This document shows positions 5,410-5,570 of a stretch of DNA of 5,570 bases, piece by piece (the stretch's first letter is position 1; each line of letters begins with the position of its first letter). The notes under the pieces are model-generated. The model was not told the origin of the DNA and did no database searches. It saw only the letters and a list, made by a program, of their open reading frames with translations. The stretch covers positions 1-5,570 of the forward strand of contig JAESTG010000145.1 of assembly GCA_016763715.1 (NCBI GenBank). The letters run 5' to 3'. The stretch is from Flavobacteriaceae bacterium (GTDB lineage: Bacteria > Bacteroidota > Bacteroidia > Flavobacteriales > Flavobacteriaceae). The translations under genes and the position numbers were made by a program.

Positions 5410-5570
5410 ATGAAATATTTTGTTCTCCCATTTTTTTTTACAATCATCTCCTTTTGTCAATTATCGGCTCAGGGTCCTTATTTCATTTCATCAAATGGCA
5501 ATATCCCCGTAGCCAATACTTCTATTAATTCTATGGATATTGAAAGTGCAGATGTGGATGGTGATGGAGA
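5410..5570 (+). CDS. Secreted protein, probable FG-GAP/VCBS-repeat type, N-terminal part (cut by window edge)
   Basis: The ATG at 5410-5412 opens 53 codons to the window end. Residues 1-20 form a Sec signal peptide (Met-Lys start, hydrophobic Phe/Ile-rich core, LSA before Gln21). The Cys at 16 is preceded by Phe, so it is not a lipobox and the protein should be secreted rather than lipidated. After a short linker comes SMDIESADVDGDG (41-53), the typical start of an FG-GAP/VCBS repeat in which DVDGDGD-like loops bind calcium in beta-propellers of secreted flavobacterial proteins, many of which are T9SS cargo. The repeat is cut after its first loop, so repeat number and C-terminus are unknown. 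A -7 promoter element lies 14 nt upstream, giving it an independent transcript after rlmF. Confidence 0.8.
   Translation, partial: MKYFVLPFFFTIISFCQLSAQGPYFISSNGNIPVANTSINSMDIESADVDGDG

Noticed and set aside
5410..5460. Lipoprotein signal with Cys16 in the last gene
   Set aside because: The residue before Cys is Phe and the context does not fit a lipobox; a type I site (LSA before Gln21) fits better.
1..5570. CRISPR array, tRNA, rRNA, insertion sequence or phage genes
   Set aside because: No spaced direct repeats, cloverleaf-like blocks, transposase motifs or terminal inverted repeats were seen; the palindromes found are isolated.

Overview
The window looks like chromosomal DNA of a Bacteroidetes bacterium, most likely a marine-type member of the Flavobacteriia. 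The evidence is AT-rich sequence with A-rich leaders in place of Shine-Dalgarno sites, TAnnTTTG-type -7 promoter elements in front of three genes, two proteins ending in type A sorting domains of the type IX secretion system (T9SS), and a flavobacterial-style DEAD-box helicase whose motif II reads DEVD.

Layout. (1) Bases 1-1898, minus strand: the N-terminal 138 codons of a superfamily 2 helicase (1-415, cut by the window edge) and a complete DEAD-box RNA helicase (549-1898). Each has its own -7 element. (2) Bases 1971-2556: a decayed minus-strand relic of a beta-lactamase-family serine hydrolase with a C-terminal TPR-like tail. It has at least two frameshifts and one nonsense codon and has lost its N-terminal catalytic part. 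(3) Bases 2541-4154, plus strand: a 5'-truncated T9SS cargo protein (Ig/PKD-like domain plus sorting domain) followed 3 nt later by an intact small secreted T9SS protein, closed by a 34-bp perfect palindrome that probably works as a terminator. (4) Bases 4202-4446: a non-coding stretch with a strong intrinsic terminator that has no obvious gene in front of it, and a possible 23-codon gene-end relic. (5) Bases 4447-5328, plus strand: rlmF, the 23S rRNA m6A1618 methyltransferase, opening with TTG. (6) Bases 5410-5570, plus strand: the start of a secreted protein that probably carries FG-GAP/VCBS-type repeats.

The RNA helicase and rlmF are housekeeping RNA and ribosome functions that flank a degrading accessory stretch (about 2009-4330). 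The clearest event is at 2505-2560: two divergently oriented genes, both missing their 5' parts, abut around a 20-bp near-perfect palindrome. A deletion (or an assembly chimera) that removed both N-termini and the promoters between them explains this best. I found no CRISPR array, tRNA, rRNA, transposase or convincing novel defence system. The interesting signals are the rearrangement scar, the ATG-stop-stop leader of rlmF, and several dyads at promoters and gene ends.
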